64,000 nucleotides of DNA, taken from NCBI GenBank assembly GCA_010094045.1, contig ML986581.1:248001-312000 (forward strand), read 5' to 3'. The notes beneath the pieces were generated by a model, which did not search any database, had not been told where the DNA came from, and saw only the letters and a program-made list of their open reading frames with translations. Position numbers and translations under genes: made by a program. This document shows, piece after piece, positions 24,101 through 34,452 of this stretch. Positions within the stretch are counted from its first letter, which is position 1, and each line of letters starts with the position of its first letter. Origin of the DNA: Lojkania enalia (taxonomy: Eukaryota; Ascomycota; Dothideomycetes; Pleosporales).

Positions 24101-24411
24101 ACGAATTTGAACGCGACCCCTGGAATGCCGTCTGCGTCCTCGGCCTCCGCGTCTTCTCCAAAGACACTGATGTCACTATTGAAGTCCATAACGGGGAACG
24201 CGACCGCAAATCGTCTGGAGACGGAGATGAAGGATCTGGAATTGTCGGAGGAAATGGTAGGAACGAGAAGGAATTGGATGTCGATGATAGCGCCGCGGAT
24301 GCCACATCTCCTCTTCGTACTCGAGGAAACCTGGACACTGCGCTCGCTGAGCGGATGAAGGCCGTTGGCGATGCGCCGGCGGGCAAGGAAGCCGATGTAT
24401 CGGGCCCATGA
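21156..24411 (+). CDS. Calpain-like cysteine protease with Gly/Tyr/Asn repeat tail
   Basis: Exons 21156-21635, 21698-21884 and 21935-24411 encode 1,047 residues. ATG 21156 is the first in-frame ATG. The calpain (C2) core starts near FIEGATANDV; the catalytic triad is visible as Cys186 in GNDGDCWF, His370 in KHAYSIMEA and Asn390 in LRNPWG. Calpain beta-sandwich repeats follow (about residues 420-580, with VVIVLQQLDDRYFQG and YYMKRSVST). Then comes a Lys/Glu-rich coiled coil (about 585-660), a 12-copy GR[G/D]GYN repeat (710-818), a Ser/Pro-rich linker and an acidic C-terminal region. The EF-hand domain of classical animal calpains is absent. It does not look like PalB/Rim13, which has a different C-terminus. 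Cytosolic regulatory proteolysis is likely; calcium dependence is not shown. Reading frame intact. Confidence 0.93.
23395..23721 (+). repeat. Coding repeat: 12 copies of GR[G/D]GYN
   Basis: Within the calpain-like gene, residues about 710-818 hold twelve hexapeptides. The early ones are mostly GRGGYN, separated by EAFQ or QNMPGSYQ-type spacers. The last five are GRDGYN in direct head-to-tail order, encoded by 18-bp units. Silent differences between units suggest the array is not brand new, but the final block is the most uniform and likely expands by slippage. Confidence 0.95.
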
Positions 24412-25420
24412 AGTAATCTTTTTTTCCGCTTCTTGGCTTTGGCATCGCGTTTCCTCATATCCCATAATGCCAGCCGCAATATTCGTACCGATTTTTTTTT
24501 CTCAGCGCATATGGTGTCTTTGGATGGTCATATTATTTGGAGGGCATGGTTTGTCAAGTATACAGGATTGGTCTAATCGCTCTTTCATGTTTTGAATACT
24601 CTTGGGAGGTCATGTTTTTTTTTTTTTTTTTTTTTTTTTTTTCAAGATTGGATGTTTGGATGGTAGGATGATGAGCGGGCTCAATCGCTTTGTATTTCGG
24701 CATAGTGAATGCATAATTTCTACTCTAATTCTTTTTTATTGGTATCGTGATACAAGTGAGCAGTGTGATGAAATAGTTCTTGCTTAAGTATAAAAGTGTT
24801 ACCTATTCTCCTAACCTAGTATAGCCCCACCCGCAGGTATATCTGTTTGCAAAATATCCGCCGGCTATCCTACAACATTCGATATAGGTCCTCATAACCG
24901 ATAACTTGGAAGGATAAAGGGGAATGTATTGGGTGTGATCTGAATAAATACACACAAAATCCCATGAATATGTTAAGGGGAAGTCTCAGAGTTACATTTG
25001 GGGGGAAAAAATTGCGGGAGAGGGTATGCATGACAATTGGAGCCCTCGGAAATGGGATTTAGATTAAGCGTGAATGATACCTGAGCTTGTTCTAAATTTA
25101 TCGACATTAATTTTGGGAATTCGGTAAGAACGCCGCATAAATTAGATTAAGGTTTTTCAGTTTGATGATAGGCTAAAGCTTTGGGAGTATAGGACACGTT
25201 CATTAGATGATTTCTTGCGCATTATTCCTCAACACATGTCAAATTGGAACATATCTACTTAGGCCATTACCTAAAGAATTCCTTGCATAGAATTTCTCTA
25301 CCAGTCTCGATTTATTATTTCCTTTGTAATACCTTCCGATCACATTATCTTCCCAAATATCTCGAGGCATAGAACAATTCATAGACAGGTAGGTATTTCA
25401 ATGCCCTAACTTTTCGCCCA
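24412..25420. other. Intergenic region between convergent genes
   Basis: 3' regions of the calpain-like gene (plus) and the first membrane-protein gene (minus) meet here. It holds a 28-T run and AT-rich sequence but no gene. Confidence 0.65.
24615..24642 (+). repeat. Poly-T tract (28 T)
   Basis: The longest homopolymer in the window, about 200 bases after the calpain-like stop codon. It may vary in length between copies or assemblies. Confidence 0.9.
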
Positions 25421-26125
25421 TCAGTTCTTGTATCCATCCGCAACCCTGCCACCATCAACAAACCCCCGTTCAACAAGCCTTGAAATAATGCCAGCAATGA
25501 AGCCAAGGCCATAAAAAGTGAAAGCACAAAGACTTATACAGGCATGATAAGTGTAATATAAAGCAGCAAGGGTGAAGTTGATAACGTTAGCGTAGCCGAA
25601 AGCGACCATAGCTAGCGGTAAAGAGACCAAACCAGCAAAGATGAAAGCCGTACCGTAATCGATGGACAACCCAAAGAGTTTGAAGGTGAGCCAATTTGAA
25701 GTCGGCTTATGTCTAGGCCAGTCTGCTGAAGTTCCGACGCCCTGTCCACTCTCGCACTTGCGGCCATTGGCGTTCCCTCGTTCCCGCTCAACGATAATTT
25801 TGTCGGTTGGGCTAGGACTTGACACGGTTTCGTAGCCTTCGTCTAGATTACTATCGATAGATTCTACGTGACCTTTAGTTTCACAGGGCTAAGCAAGACA
25901 ATGTGTCGATTGAGTTGACTTGCCTTGAGACGCAGTCTCTAGGAGCGTATCTTGTCGGCCGTAAGTAGTCGACCCGCCAGATATTGGGAACATCATAGAA
26001 GGTGAATTTTGTGGCATAAATCTCGTCACTCTAAGAGCGGGATACGGCGTTGATGGTACATTGTTGTTAAGTTCGGTATCCGACCCCGGCGACACAGTTT
26101 GCTTCCGCGGGGTAAAGCTGAACAT
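25421..26125 (-). CDS. Unrecognised Ser/Pro-rich protein with C-terminal membrane segments
   Basis: The proposed model is ATG at 26125, exon 25924-26125, a 60-nt intron 25864-25923, and exon 25421-25863, giving 214 residues. The intron has a GC donor (GCAAGT) and a TAG acceptor; it is the only in-phase junction I found that keeps both open frames. The N-terminal 110 residues are polar and Ser/Thr/Pro-rich (RKQTVSPGSDTELNN, YETVSSPSPTDK). The C-terminus has two or three hydrophobic segments (GTAFIFAGLVSLPLAMVAFGY, ALYYTYHACISLCAFTFYG). No known domain. It is the first of three consecutive minus-strand genes with the same polar N-terminus and membrane C-terminus, and its last 20 residues resemble those of its neighbour (GF-DGY pattern). 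Alternative: no intron and a shorter product. Confidence 0.6.
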
Positions 26126-26406
26126 TTTAAAGCTGACAATGCGATGGCGGCGTGGAGAAAATGGGATGAAATGGGGTTTGGATGGTGTAGCGGTACCAAC
26201 CTCTGTCTTGGATGATATATGCACGCGACACAAGTTTTCGTACGCGCGGTCATAGCACTGAAACACGTGATGTTTGATTCACGGCAAACGCGCGGATAGT
26301 CTTAAAAGCAGGCAAGAATTTAATTAGCCCCCGATCCTACCGCTAGACTCCACAGACTTCAAATAATGTTATCACTAGGAACCGTATATCCATCCGTTAG
26401 AGTCGC

Positions 26407-27532
26407 TTAGCACTCCTCCCCTTCATGATAACCATCCTTGAAGCCTTCCAGTGCTGCTTTGATGAGCGGACCAAAGAAAACGCCCATAATTCGAGCCCCT
26501 CCATAGATATAAGAAAGGGCGGCTGTGCGGTTATATAAGAAGGGTTCGATTAGAAAGTCGTCCTTACTCATCCAACCAAGTGCATCCAACAAATAAGCAT
26601 ACAAAGCAAGAAAAGCTACAATCCTCCACAGCATTTTCGCGAACTCTTTGGGACTAGCCAATATTGTGAGAAGAATCAAGCCCACAAAAATTGTGGTGAC
26701 ACCGCAACGGACGGTAGAGATGACTCGTGGATTCGAAATGACATATGGGCCAATCCTCACGTACTCAGACCGTTTATAATTCAGTGCCGTGATGACTGGT
26801 ATGTTGGAGGTGCTGGAATTTGATTTATAGGAAACAATATCCTCTGTAGGAACAGGAAATTGCACCTGGAAGACACCACCGTTGGTAAGGGAGTCCATAA
26901 TTGTGGGCATAGTGTCACTAAGCCGGCCTGAGTTGTCGCGTTTCGTAGGACTAGGCACCATCCTATTTATTAATATCAGTGATTTGATAAGTGCTTGAAA
27001 GACTGTTGACGTACGCATTTCCAATATTTGCATTTTCGCTTTCGCGTACCACCTCGGTAGCTTCTGCATTATATTCTCCCTTCCCGAGATTTAACTCACT
27101 CTGCACCTTGCGCACCGCGCTCCCATTCTTCGCCGGGTTGTTCGCGCTTCGAGTGCTAGCTGTGCTTGGCGAGATATCAGTCAGCTCTATCTTCGTTGGA
27201 GTTCCAGATGGCGTAACCCTAGCCGCCTCAACTGTAGTACCCAAAGCATGAGGAACTGTTGCCTCTACTGGTACAACTGAATGGCGCGGGGATGTGCTTG
27301 GACGCTTGTCCTGTCGCTCTGGATCACTTGAGTCGACGGAAACCCGCTCTTCGGGCAAGAGGCCGACCTTTTGGAATCCAATTTTCTTGAGTTTGCTGTT
27401 TAGAGATGAGGTCGAAGGCGAGTCGGGCATGCCTTCAGACTTTCTGGATTTGAAGAAAGCGGTAACGCGTTTGGACATTGAGGGCGGAGTGGCGCCTTGA
27501 GAGGCCCAATTTTCCGGGCTGAGTCGAGCCAT
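26407..27532 (-). CDS. Unrecognised Ser-rich protein with C-terminal membrane segments
   Basis: ATG at 27532, exon 27015-27532, a 52-nt intron (GTACGT donor, ATAG acceptor, phase 2), and exon 26407-26962, giving 357 residues. The first 170 residues are Ser/Thr/Pro-rich and basic (SMSKRVTAFFKSRKSEG, SPSTSSLNSKLKKIG), then a linker. The C-terminal 120 residues carry two strong hydrophobic segments (VTTIFVGLILLTILA, MLWRIVAFLALYAYLLDALGW) and a glycine-rich amphipathic end (IYGGARIMGVFFGPLI) finishing in GFKDGYHEGEEC. No domain recognised. The layout matches the genes on either side, so the three may be diverged tandem duplicates. The frame is open with a normal splice site, so it is probably a real gene. 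Confidence 0.75.
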
Positions 27533-28183
27533 TGTTGGCTGTCCTTGAGTTTGCAGCGTATGAGGTAGAGGGTGGGAAGGCACTTGTGAGATGGGGGTGG
27601 ACAAAGTATGCGTTTGCCTCGGATCATTTGACGATAATGATTTGCCTTCACCGCCACAGCAGTCGCGTAATGAATCTACTTGATTTCACTCACCTCGGAA
27701 TTTAATTAGCGTAAATTGTAACTCTATGATGCATTAAATCATGTGAGAATATATGTATAGCACAATCCCTATTAAAGATTAACCCTGATATCATGTGATA
27801 GTAGCACAGACGGTATAAATAGCCTTGATCCTCCGTAGATATGAATAAACACAGCTTTTCTTCCTCTTTTTCCCCGATACTTTACAAATAATAGACACTC
27901 GCATCTATCGATCTAGGAAATTGGTTACAATTTGAGCTAAGCCCGACACATCTGTTGCGTAGTTAGAAGTAATTAAACAAGCAATCTCTCCAATAACAAA
28001 CATGAGAATGGTGCTATAAGTGGAGTACCTTCCTACGTTCTGTCTCTATATTGGCTCAGCCTTTAGATGTGTCCTTTGTGTATACTCGTCTATAGGAGTA
28101 ATATGAGTTACCCAGCCGTACGCCCCATGTCACAAAAATGATTTAATCTACCCTAAATTGTCTCCTCGATGCACTGTCAAAAC
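27533..28183. other. Intergenic region within the three-gene array
   Basis: AT-rich spacer between the second and third membrane-protein genes. It includes the presumed promoter of the second gene, with a TATAAATA-like element near 27815 whose orientation would suit a plus-strand start. No gene recognised. Confidence 0.5.
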
Positions 28184-29503
28184 TCATTCTCTGTGGTATC
28201 CTCCAAAAACATTACCGTACGTTTGATCCACCGCTCCCAGGATCGGGTTCTGCAACAAAGTTCCCTCCTCAAAAATATTCCTAACAAAGTCAAACCAGAC
28301 CGAGTACCGATTAAGTGCTTCTTTGGAATCAAAGTAAAAGAGATGTAGAATGCTCGCAATAGTGATAGCAAGTACAAGAAACATAACTCCTGCCATAAAG
28401 GAACCTTCAGTTTGTTGGTCTCTACCCTGTTCTTCGAGTTCATCCACTGTCTCGGTACCTTTGCCCGCTGTCGGAATCCGACATTTAATGATAGGACGCT
28501 GGTAAATCAACTCTGGGACTGGAGAAAGGGATAACTTGATGGAGGTTTGGATAGGTTCCTGAGAATAAACATTCCTGGGCTGCGGAAGTGTTGCTTTTGG
28601 AGACGCGGCGACTGGCTCCTGGAAACGTGTCTCGATCGGCGTCATCAGTATGTTTGCCGGCACTGGATATGCAGGGATCGGCTTTTGAGAGAAAACCTCG
28701 ATCGGTGCTATCAAGGTGTTGGCCGGTGGCCGACGATGAGGCTCCACAATGCCGACGGGCTCATCCCAACGCACTTCTTTATAGCTCACAGTAGAACGAG
28801 AAGACGACAGCCTTGAATTATGGTCACAAATACTCCCAGTACAATGTGGCGGGGCATCATAGGGCACAAGGGAACTGGCAGCGAGCTCAGGATCTTGCAT
28901 AGCAATGCCGCCGGACTTGTTCTCTCGCTGAGCTTTGCAAGCAAGGATATCAGACGGCGACTCATCGAGATTCGGTTCGATGAAATCGAATTCCGATTCG
29001 GACATTATGTCGGATAGAGCGGTAGGTTCGTCTACTGTGATCAGAGCCTCACGCCGTGCTCTCCATTTTGCAACGTAGTCTGCGCGGGGATTTGTGGTTG
29101 GAACTATCTGACTATTAGTAGGTTTATTTACATATATATTATGATCCAACTTACTATCCCTCGCTTTCTGTCGCGTCGTTTTGATCATAAAATTGTTGCG
29201 AGTTGACGGTTTCCAAGAGGGGGAATAAATTTTTTTCGGTAAGCTCCTCGTAGACTCTGTCGAAGATTCTATGGGTGTTGCAGCATCTACCCAGATATCA
29301 GAAGAAGCTCTCAGAGATCTCCCTATCGATAAAGACCTCCGTCGGTCCACCGAGCCATCGCGAAAACCCGCTGTACCTAAGATTGAAGAATCACTTAAAC
29401 GTGGGCGAAGGCAAGGACGGACAGGAAGTGATTGATCAATCCGCCGGGTTTTGTGAGAATCTCGGGGCTTTGAAGCATCCTTCTCACTGTTGAATCGATC
29501 CAT
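28184..29503 (-). CDS. Unrecognised Ser/Pro-rich single-pass membrane protein
   Basis: An intronless frame of 439 codons with an ATG at 29503. The long N-terminal part is polar: Ser/Arg-rich at the start (RRRSLSIGRSLRASSD), an acidic patch (SESEFDFIEPNLDESPSD), then three degenerate Pro-rich repeats containing PAN-LI/MTPIE followed by a VFSQKPI or RFQEPV type segment. One hydrophobic helix near the C-terminus (SFMAGVMFLVLAITIASILHL) is followed by about 55 residues. This predicts a single-pass tail-anchored-like protein. No known domain; orientation, composition and C-terminal anchor resemble its two downstream neighbours. Base composition is normal and the frame is undamaged. Confidence 0.75.
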   Translation of the reverse strand: MDRFNSEKDASKPRDSHKTRRIDQSLPVRPCLRPRLSDSSILGTAGFRDGSVDRRRSLSIGRSLRASSDIWVDAATPIESSTESTRSLPKKIYSPSWKPSTRNNFMIKTTRQKARDSKLDHNIYVNKPTNSQIVPTTNPRADYVAKWRARREALITVDEPTALSDIMSESEFDFIEPNLDESPSDILACKAQRENKSGGIAMQDPELAASSLVPYDAPPHCTGSICDHNSRLSSSRSTVSYKEVRWDEPVGIVEPHRRPPANTLIAPIEVFSQKPIPAYPVPANILMTPIETRFQEPVAASPKATLPQPRNVYSQEPIQTSIKLSLSPVPELIYQRPIIKCRIPTAGKGTETVDELEEQGRDQQTEGSFMAGVMFLVLAITIASILHLFYFDSKEALNRYSVWFDFVRNIFEEGTLLQNPILGAVDQTYGNVFGGYHRE

Positions 29504-29787
29504 AGTTGGGGGTTGGGGCCGTGCTGTTGGAAACAGTGGGCGCCTCTATTGCGAAAAGACTTTAGGCAGTCAGTAGCAGTGCCCTAAGAAACATAGAGCA
29601 TAATTTGGGTTCCGGCCATTGTGCGGAGCTCGGGTCATTTCCGTTGCTCAGCATTGTTCACTGCTATCACTTTAGGAGGCACAGCTTTATAGGTTGTGCG
29701 CGAATGGAATAGAATGGATTTAAGGTATCTTTCTATATTACGTCAAAGGTGCTCATAATCCCATGATCACCCGAATCCTACCGACTT

Positions 29788-31630
29788 CTAAAAGAAGAAA
29801 ATACCTGCAAGCAATGCAAAGGCTCCTGTCCCCATCACCCCCGGAAACGAACTCTCAGCAGCCGCATTGCCTGAATCAGAAGGTTGTGGCGCCGCAGTTC
29901 CAGAGGGACTTCCAGGCTGGCTTCCAGATGGGCGTGGAGATGGCTGCGCACTTCCATTCACGACTGCGATTCGTCCATCCAATTCGATTTCTACTGGACT
30001 TTGCGCTTCAATGTAGTCTATAAGCACTTCTTCCTGTGTTTGCAATGCAGCCAAATCAGATACCGGAAGGAAGAAATTATCACCACCTCCAGCCAAAAAG
30101 TCAAGGGTGACGAGAGTGTACTCGGTGCTGTTATCGAGCGAAGAGTTCCCGATAGTGACTGAGACAAGCTTGCTGAAGTTGGCGTTCTCAGGGTTGTATT
30201 CGACTTTGATGCCCTGGCTAATCTGGAAGAAGGAAGTTACTTCTTCGCCATTGTAGAAATTGACACCTGTCACGATTCCCTCCAATACTCCCCAAAGATA
30301 CGACCCATTCACTTGGATATCAACTAGAGAGTTGCCGAATGGGAAGGAGGTTAGGACTTCGCCACGTGTGATGTTACCCTCATCGATAGTAGCGCGTATA
30401 CCGCCAGCGTTGATGAGTGCGAAGTCCACGGTATCTGTAATTTCGCGACGGTAACTAAGCATAGCGTCTGCCATGAAGTCGCCAAGGAGACATTCTTGTT
30501 CTTGGCAGGTCGTCTGATCGAGTTCGACGTTCGACGCCCCCATGACCTCTTCGGAAAACTCCTTGAATGGAGCAGCCCATTCCTCAATTTGCGCCTGGAG
30601 AGCGGCATCTTGTTCCGTAGTGTTTGTGATATGAATCGGTGCCCCATGGTACGAAAGAATTTCGCCAAGCCCGTCAAAAACGACATCGATATAGCCAACA
30701 TATTCGCCCCAGCGATATGCAGTCACGACGAACACTTCCTTGTCATCCTTGTTCTGAACAATGGTCGGATATTCGCCTTCCGCGTCTTCCATGTCGCCGA
30801 GGAGAGTGTGGCTGTGGCCTCCCATGATGAGGTGCAGACCACTTGTTTTTTGAGCCAGTTCGATGTCCTTCTCATAACCAATATGGGTGATTGCAACAAC
30901 ATTCGTAATGTTGGTAGTCTGCTTGATTTCGGCAACAGCATCGTCCACAGCCTTTACTACGTCATCAAAAGTAGTCGTATCGTCGGGGTTACTGATGTTG
31001 GGCGTGTCGTCTGTCGTGACTCCAATGACTCCAACACTCTTTTCATAATCAAGGTAGTAGGGCTTGATAATCCGCTTCATTTTCTCGTTTTCGGAGTGAA
31101 CATTAGCAGCGATAATAGGGAAGGTCAGATTATCCAAGAAATCACCAAGCACCTCATCACCGCGGTCAAACTCATGGTTACCTAGGGTCATGGCCGTGAA
31201 ATTCAGCTGATTGAGAGTCTCGGCAATCTTCTCGCCGCCATAGTACGTAAAGTATAAAGTCCCTTGGAACTCGTCTCCAACATTCAACCACATGCTGTTG
31301 TTGTACTTTGGGCGAGTAGTGTCGATCACGTGCTTTATTCTTGCATATCCACCGTAGCAGCCTTCCTCCGGCTCTGTGCAGTCGGTGCCAGAGGAGCTGA
31401 ACTCGTCTAGATGGGCATGCACGTCATTGACGTGGAAGAAAGCTAGACAGGTGGTCAGCAATTGGCTATTCGGCAAGGTGGAGAAACCACTCACACATGT
31501 TGAAATGTCCTTGTTCATCGAGAGCACGCTTCTTCAGCTTGCTGCTGTAGAGAACATCTTCTACCTGAGCAACGGTCAGGGCCGTGAGGGCCAGCACGGA
31601 AACGCTGGCTGTTGCTGTAAAAAACTTCAT
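29788..31630 (-). CDS. Secreted, GPI-anchored 5'-nucleotidase/metallophosphatase
   Basis: Exons 31495-31630 and 29788-31442, joined by a 52-nt intron (GTGAGT, GTCTAG, phase 1), encode 596 residues. A signal peptide (MKFFTATASVSVLALTALTVA) is followed by a short pro-segment. The calcineurin-like metallophosphatase domain has FFHVNDVHAHLDEF, NVGDEFQGTLYF, GNHEFDRGDE and GGHSHTLLGD, the metal ligands of the UshA/CD73 family. The C-terminal substrate domain shows NAGGIRATIDEGNITRG, FPFGNSL and LAGGGDNFF. A Ser/Pro-rich stem then leads to a hydrophobic C-terminus (GVMGTGAFALLAGIFFF) typical of a GPI signal. Expected role: release of phosphate and nucleosides from extracellular nucleotides at the cell surface. 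All key motifs are present. There are many N-glycosylation sites (NNSM, NFTA, NLTF, NGSY). Confidence 0.94.
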
Positions 31631-34452
31631 GTTGGGCAAATCTATATCTAATGCCACCGAAACCCTTCAAGAAAATCTGCCTGGCGCCTACCTCGAGGCC
31701 GACAGCCTCACAGCTCCTTATATCAACGTTGGAGTGGCGGACTACTCCGATCCTTCAAGGTGAGACCGACTTGGCGGAGTAGGCGGAGGCTGGGCATGCG
31801 GCTTGGCCAAAATCTCAGTTGCCTAATTAGGACTAGCAATCCCCGGTACCTGATAACAATGGGCCAGTGAGCCTTACACGTGGAGAACACGGGGCATAGA
31901 GCGACAGACCTGGATATCGGATATTAGCTCTGGCTGGGGAGCATGGAAAACCATATGCGCCTATCAAGTTCCACCGCGATGATGACGAGCTAGGAGAGAA
32001 CGAGTAACGCCTTTTTATAATCGGGTCCTATCTCACCCATGTACAATCTCCTCGGCAATGGCCACGTCGGGTCGTGTTCCGTAGCACGAGGCGCAGGGTG
32101 ACATGGGAGCAAACAGTCCTGTAGGTCCGGTTCCGCCGACGAACAGGATTACTGGCCCTGTTTCAATCCTGCTCTAGAATCCGAATCGTACTATGGGCAG
32201 TTGACAGGCTCAGTTCTTCAAGAGCATCTAGGGAATGAAGCGTGATTCTACGGCAAAACTATCCGAGAATTATGTAACACTACCCACAGGCTAGTCGCTG
32301 ATCTATATCATAACACGGCGTTCCAGCTAAGGGGGCATCAAACTAGAAAATTACAACAATGTATTTATTGTTTCAAAAGTTCAGCCCTCTCATAGATCGA
32401 CTTCAGAATTAATTTGCGGCAAACTTCCATGATTTGACGTTAGGACAGTATACACGCCATCATATGTGCGAAAAGTCTAGTATATTTGAGCATATTCTAT
32501 CATAAGCTACCAAAACTCGGCAATCCTAGCACGACCTCCCATTGGCATCTACCTTCCATCGAAGTCAGCCAAACACTAAATCTAAGCCAGATCTAGCGGG
32601 GCATAGGTCGTTTAGAATTACGGATAAGATTCATTGGAGTGCGAATCCAGTCGAAAATAGTAGTCGATTCGACAATGAGCATCATCTACGGTGGGCTATA
32701 GCAACAACGACTTTACGCAATGAAATTCCACAAACACACACATTATGGTGTTGTGTTGAAACACGCAACAATAGTGTCGCAGTGGGGATTTGAAGAGGGC
32801 AATGCCTTGAAGCGAGCAAAACAACACCACCGTAATTCAACATAGGCAAAGAGTATTTACTGGAGTTATCTATCCAAACGGTCATCCACTATGATATATC
32901 TCATTAGGTTATAACACGTAGGCAGACTTTTCTTACCACTATACCAATTTTTACTAGGCAGGGGAAACAGTGAGTTCGGACCCAGGCCGCCGAATTGTAA
33001 TGTAGAATTTTATCAATACTATGTGTGGAGTGATACTAGTCCACAAACTTACATGCAGCACCCTAGTGCCAAGGAATGCAGTTCAAAAGTGTCTTCACCA
33101 TATTCCACTACTAAACCAACGTAGTAACCTCAGAGGCCACATCACATTGTCATTTCGATTTCGAGAATCGCAAAAATCATTCATAGATTTCAAAATGCAA
33201 TAGAATAAAGGTTAGAGACTCATTGCAAATGGTATCGATGATATGCAATCCACCGCGACGCATATTCCAGGCTTTTTTTTTACTCACAGCACGAATGCCC
33301 AATAACGGCAAAGTCCAATCGAACAGATTTCACAGCCTCCCGTCACATTGCCTTCATGCTTACATAAACTGGTATTATAGGGAGGGTAAGTGACAACCTT
33401 AATCCCATAGATACTCCGACGCTACTCTGAGGCTTTTATCCGCTAGGTGCCTAAGTCGCCCTTGATGACCTAGTTGTACTTCCCGTACAAGCCTATGTGC
33501 AGGATATTATGAGCTGATTCCAATTCGTGACCCCATAGTCACAGAATCTGAGGCCGTTCAGTTGCTAAACAGCAACCATTGCAGAGATGTAAACGATCAT
33601 GGTCAAGTGAAGCCAGGCTGCTTAACTCTATATATAATCGACCAAACAGCAACTATTTAGCCGGCCATTTCCGAAACCGTCTATAACATCATAGATGCTT
33701 GTGCTCACAAAAGTTACAAGTTATTGAATTAGCACTTCGTACGGAAGGATTAGAACTTCGCATTAACTACGGAAAGAATTTTTTTAGTATCCAAATACTC
33801 AAGAGACAGAGGTTAAAATATTCATTGCTAGGGATTGCAAGGCAACGCGAATGATGGGTGTCCAGCTCAACTTTATTACAGCTATTCGTAGATTATATCA
33901 TAATTTTAAACCTGTCACTCGAATCGTATGCGATAATAAATATTGGTCTTATAGTTTAAGTGATCCACAATTTCTAAAATTTGATAATACGGCTTAAAAG
34001 ATACAGGGTATAGAGTTGGTGACCTAGCTGAAGTGCTTAGAGTAGAGTCAAACACCGGTTTAATGCACTTGCTGAAACCTTCCCGGCGATATTCCGCAAC
34101 ACCTCTTAGTTTTGGCTTGCATTAGGGGAAGAGTTCAGATTCTAAGCACTCAGGTGATGTAGGTTTCTTTGCTTTCAGCAAATATTCATTACGGCTGCTT
34201 ATGAGTGCATATTAGGACTATCTATATGAGCTCGAAACAGTCGCAGCCCGATTAGGATACAGACAGTTTTCTAAGTTGTCATTGCTTGGTGTTTAGTAAT
34301 AAGCAGCTATTCGAATGCTATATGCTCAAGCGACTATGATTAACTAGGTGTCAGACCTTAACGTAAGCCTAATTTTTTTTTTTTTTTTTTTAAATGGATA
34401 CCAACATTAAGAATATATGGGGGGATAAAGAAGTAATTATAGATTCAGCTCT
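31631..34452. other. AT-rich intergenic region
   Basis: No gene recognised over 2.8 kb. The left 500 bases are the promoter region of the 5'-nucleotidase gene. Short open frames (for example 32542-32793 and 33021-33203) have no domain. A 19-T run lies at the right end. Confidence 0.55.
34373..34391 (+). repeat. Poly-T tract (19 T)
   Basis: A homopolymer just beyond the 3' end of the CBM18 relic (equivalent to poly-A on that gene's strand). It could be residual poly-A from a retro-copy, but no other sign of retrotransposition is seen. Confidence 0.85.

Noticed and set aside
30496..31185. 229-residue plus-strand frame
   Set aside because: Antisense shadow of the 5'-nucleotidase gene, which has complete catalytic motifs.
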